From Alphaproteobacteria bacterium (GTDB lineage Bacteria; Pseudomonadota; Alphaproteobacteria; VGEJ01): a stretch of DNA of 7,741 nt. Positions 6,822 through 7,741 of the stretch are shown piece after piece (position 1 is the first letter of the stretch; every line of letters begins with the position of its first letter). The stretch lies in the NCBI GenBank assembly GCA_016869335.1, contig VGEJ01000113.1, forward strand, positions 1-7,741, read 5' to 3'. Made by a program: the position numbers and the translations under genes. A model generated the notes under the pieces. The model was not told the DNA's origin. It did not search any database and saw only the letters and a list, made by a program, of their open reading frames with translations.

Positions 6822-7430
6822 CTATGCTTTCGCGTTCTCCTCGCCGGCGGCGGTCGTTGGGCCGCGGGCGCGTGCCCGCTCTGCGGCCACGACTTCCTCC
6901 GGGTTCTCAAAGAACGCCGCTGCCGCCTCCGGGGCGAGGTCGACGGGTGCCCCCGGGCCGCCGCGCGCCTGGACCTCAGCTTCGGCCGCCGACCGCGCCA
7001 CATTGATGGTGACCGCGACGGACACCTCCGGATGCAGGCGCACGCGGACGCGGTGCAACCCGAGCGACTTGATCGGCCCATCGAGGACGACCTGGCCGCG
7101 GCCGACGGTGAAGCCTGCCGCAACCGCTGCCTCGGCGATGTCGCGCGCGGTGACCGAGCCATAGAGTTGCCCGCCCTCGCTCGCCTGGCGCAGGACCACG
7201 CAGCTCAGGCCGTCGAGCCGGCCGGCGATTTGCTCGGCCTCGGCCCGCCGCTCGAGGTTGTGCGCCTCGAACTGCACCCGCCTGGACTGGAACTCGCCCA
7301 GGTTCGCCTTGGTCGCCCGCAGCGCCTTGCGCTGGGGCAACAGGAAGTTGCGCGCGAACCCGTCCTTGACGCGCACCACGTCCCCCATCTGACCGAGCTT
7401 CTCGATGCGTTCTAGCAGAATGACTTCCAT
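6822..7430 (-). CDS. rplI: 50S ribosomal protein L9 (bL9), with long C-terminal tail
   Basis: L9 binds 23S rRNA near the L1 stalk and helps maintain reading frame and fidelity. The N-terminal rRNA-binding domain is clear: MEVILLERIEKLGQMGD followed by VVRVKDGFARNFLLP (18-32). A long connecting helix spans about 41-75, and the C-terminal domain has GGQLYGSVTARDIAEA (86-101) and the closing strands near 116-144 (LDGPIKSLGLH, VSVAVTINV). The protein is 202 residues against roughly 150 in E. coli; the extra 55 or so residues are Ala- and Glu-rich and look disordered, as in other alphaproteobacterial L9s. A strong GGGAG (7441-7437) lies six bases before the ATG. It follows the DUF2232 gene by 30 bases, consistent with an rpsF-rpsR-DUF2232-rplI operon. 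Confidence 0.97.
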   Translation of the reverse strand: MEVILLERIEKLGQMGDVVRVKDGFARNFLLPQRKALRATKANLGEFQSRRVQFEAHNLERRAEAEQIAGRLDGLSCVVLRQASEGGQLYGSVTARDIAEAAVAAGFTVGRGQVVLDGPIKSLGLHRVRVRLHPEVSVAVTINVARSAAEAEVQARGGPGAPVDLAPEAAAAFFENPEEVVAAERARARGPTTAAGEENAKA

Positions 7431-7460
7431 GTCCCGCTCCCGTGGCCGCGACCGTCGTTT

Positions 7461-7741
7461 CTACGTGCCGGCACCGAGTCGCCGCCGCAGGTGCAGCCAG
7501 GGTTCCAGAACGCCGAGCGCGACGAACCCCGCCGCAGGCCATAGCGCCAAGACGGTAACCACATACACCGCCGCTAACGCCAATCGGCGCAACGGCCGCC
7601 CGCGCGACACCTCGTGCAGGATCGCGAGCCCAGCCAAGAAATACGGAATCGCGAGCACGATCGCAAGCGGGGCGCCGAGGAAACCGAATCGTCCGGGCAG
7701 GAGCGACAGGGCCAGTGCGCCACCGAAGCCATACAGCAGGC
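7461..7741 (-). CDS. DUF2232 family integral membrane protein, 5' end beyond window
   Basis: Only the last 92 residues are visible, reading in from the right edge to a stop at 7463-7461. They are strongly hydrophobic, with about three membrane segments: one around LLYGFGGALALSLL, one around APLAIVLAIPYFLAGLAIL, and one around LALAAVYVVTVLALWPAAGFVALGVL. The protein then ends in the basic tail EPWLHLRRRLGAGT. The hydrophobic C-terminus ending in a WLxLRRR-like tail, together with its place directly before rplI, matches the DUF2232 (YybS-related) proteins that alphaproteobacteria commonly carry between rpsR and rplI. Their function is not established. The family call rests on context as much as on sequence. 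Confidence 0.75.
   Translation of the reverse strand, partial: LLYGFGGALALSLLPGRFGFLGAPLAIVLAIPYFLAGLAILHEVSRGRPLRRLALAAVYVVTVLALWPAAGFVALGVLEPWLHLRRRLGAGT

Overview
The window is GC-rich chromosomal DNA from what looks like an alphaproteobacterium, possibly Rhodospirillales-like. The order is inferred from gene order and protein style, not proven. Lineage clues are the DUF2232 - rplI - dnaB - alr - mlaEF - radA order, an L9 protein with a long C-terminal tail, and a DnaB with an insertion before its FSLEM motif. All eight protein genes lie on the minus strand, so transcription runs from high to low coordinates. The outermost two, a DUF2232 membrane protein at the right edge and radA at the left edge, are cut by the window.

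In transcription order, the first block is the 3' end of the DUF2232 gene (7741-7461), rplI for ribosomal protein L9 (7430-6822), and cfa, a cyclopropane fatty acid synthase (6789-5566). Gaps are about 30 bases, so read-through from an upstream rpsF-rpsR type operon is likely. cfa is not part of the usual rplI-dnaB neighbourhood and may be an insertion or a lineage-specific arrangement.

Next comes the only sizeable non-coding stretch, about 160 bases (5565-5404). It holds a two-part inverted repeat with a GGAA loop, a weak promoter-like element, and a possible 19-codon leader ORF whose stop lies in the hairpin. This is the likely control region for the second block and the most interesting part of the window.

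The second block is dnaB (5403-3919), alr (3932-2817), mlaE (2817-2038), mlaF (2041-1256) and radA (1227 to beyond base 1). The first four overlap by 14, 1 and 4 bases, and radA follows after 28 bases, so this is almost certainly one translationally coupled operon. It joins the replicative helicase, D-alanine supply for peptidoglycan, the membrane core of a Mla-type lipid transporter, and a recombination helicase of the DnaB/RecA fold. No mobile element, tRNA, rRNA or CRISPR array was seen. Most of the window is ordinary housekeeping DNA, and I see no clear sign of an undescribed multi-gene system.
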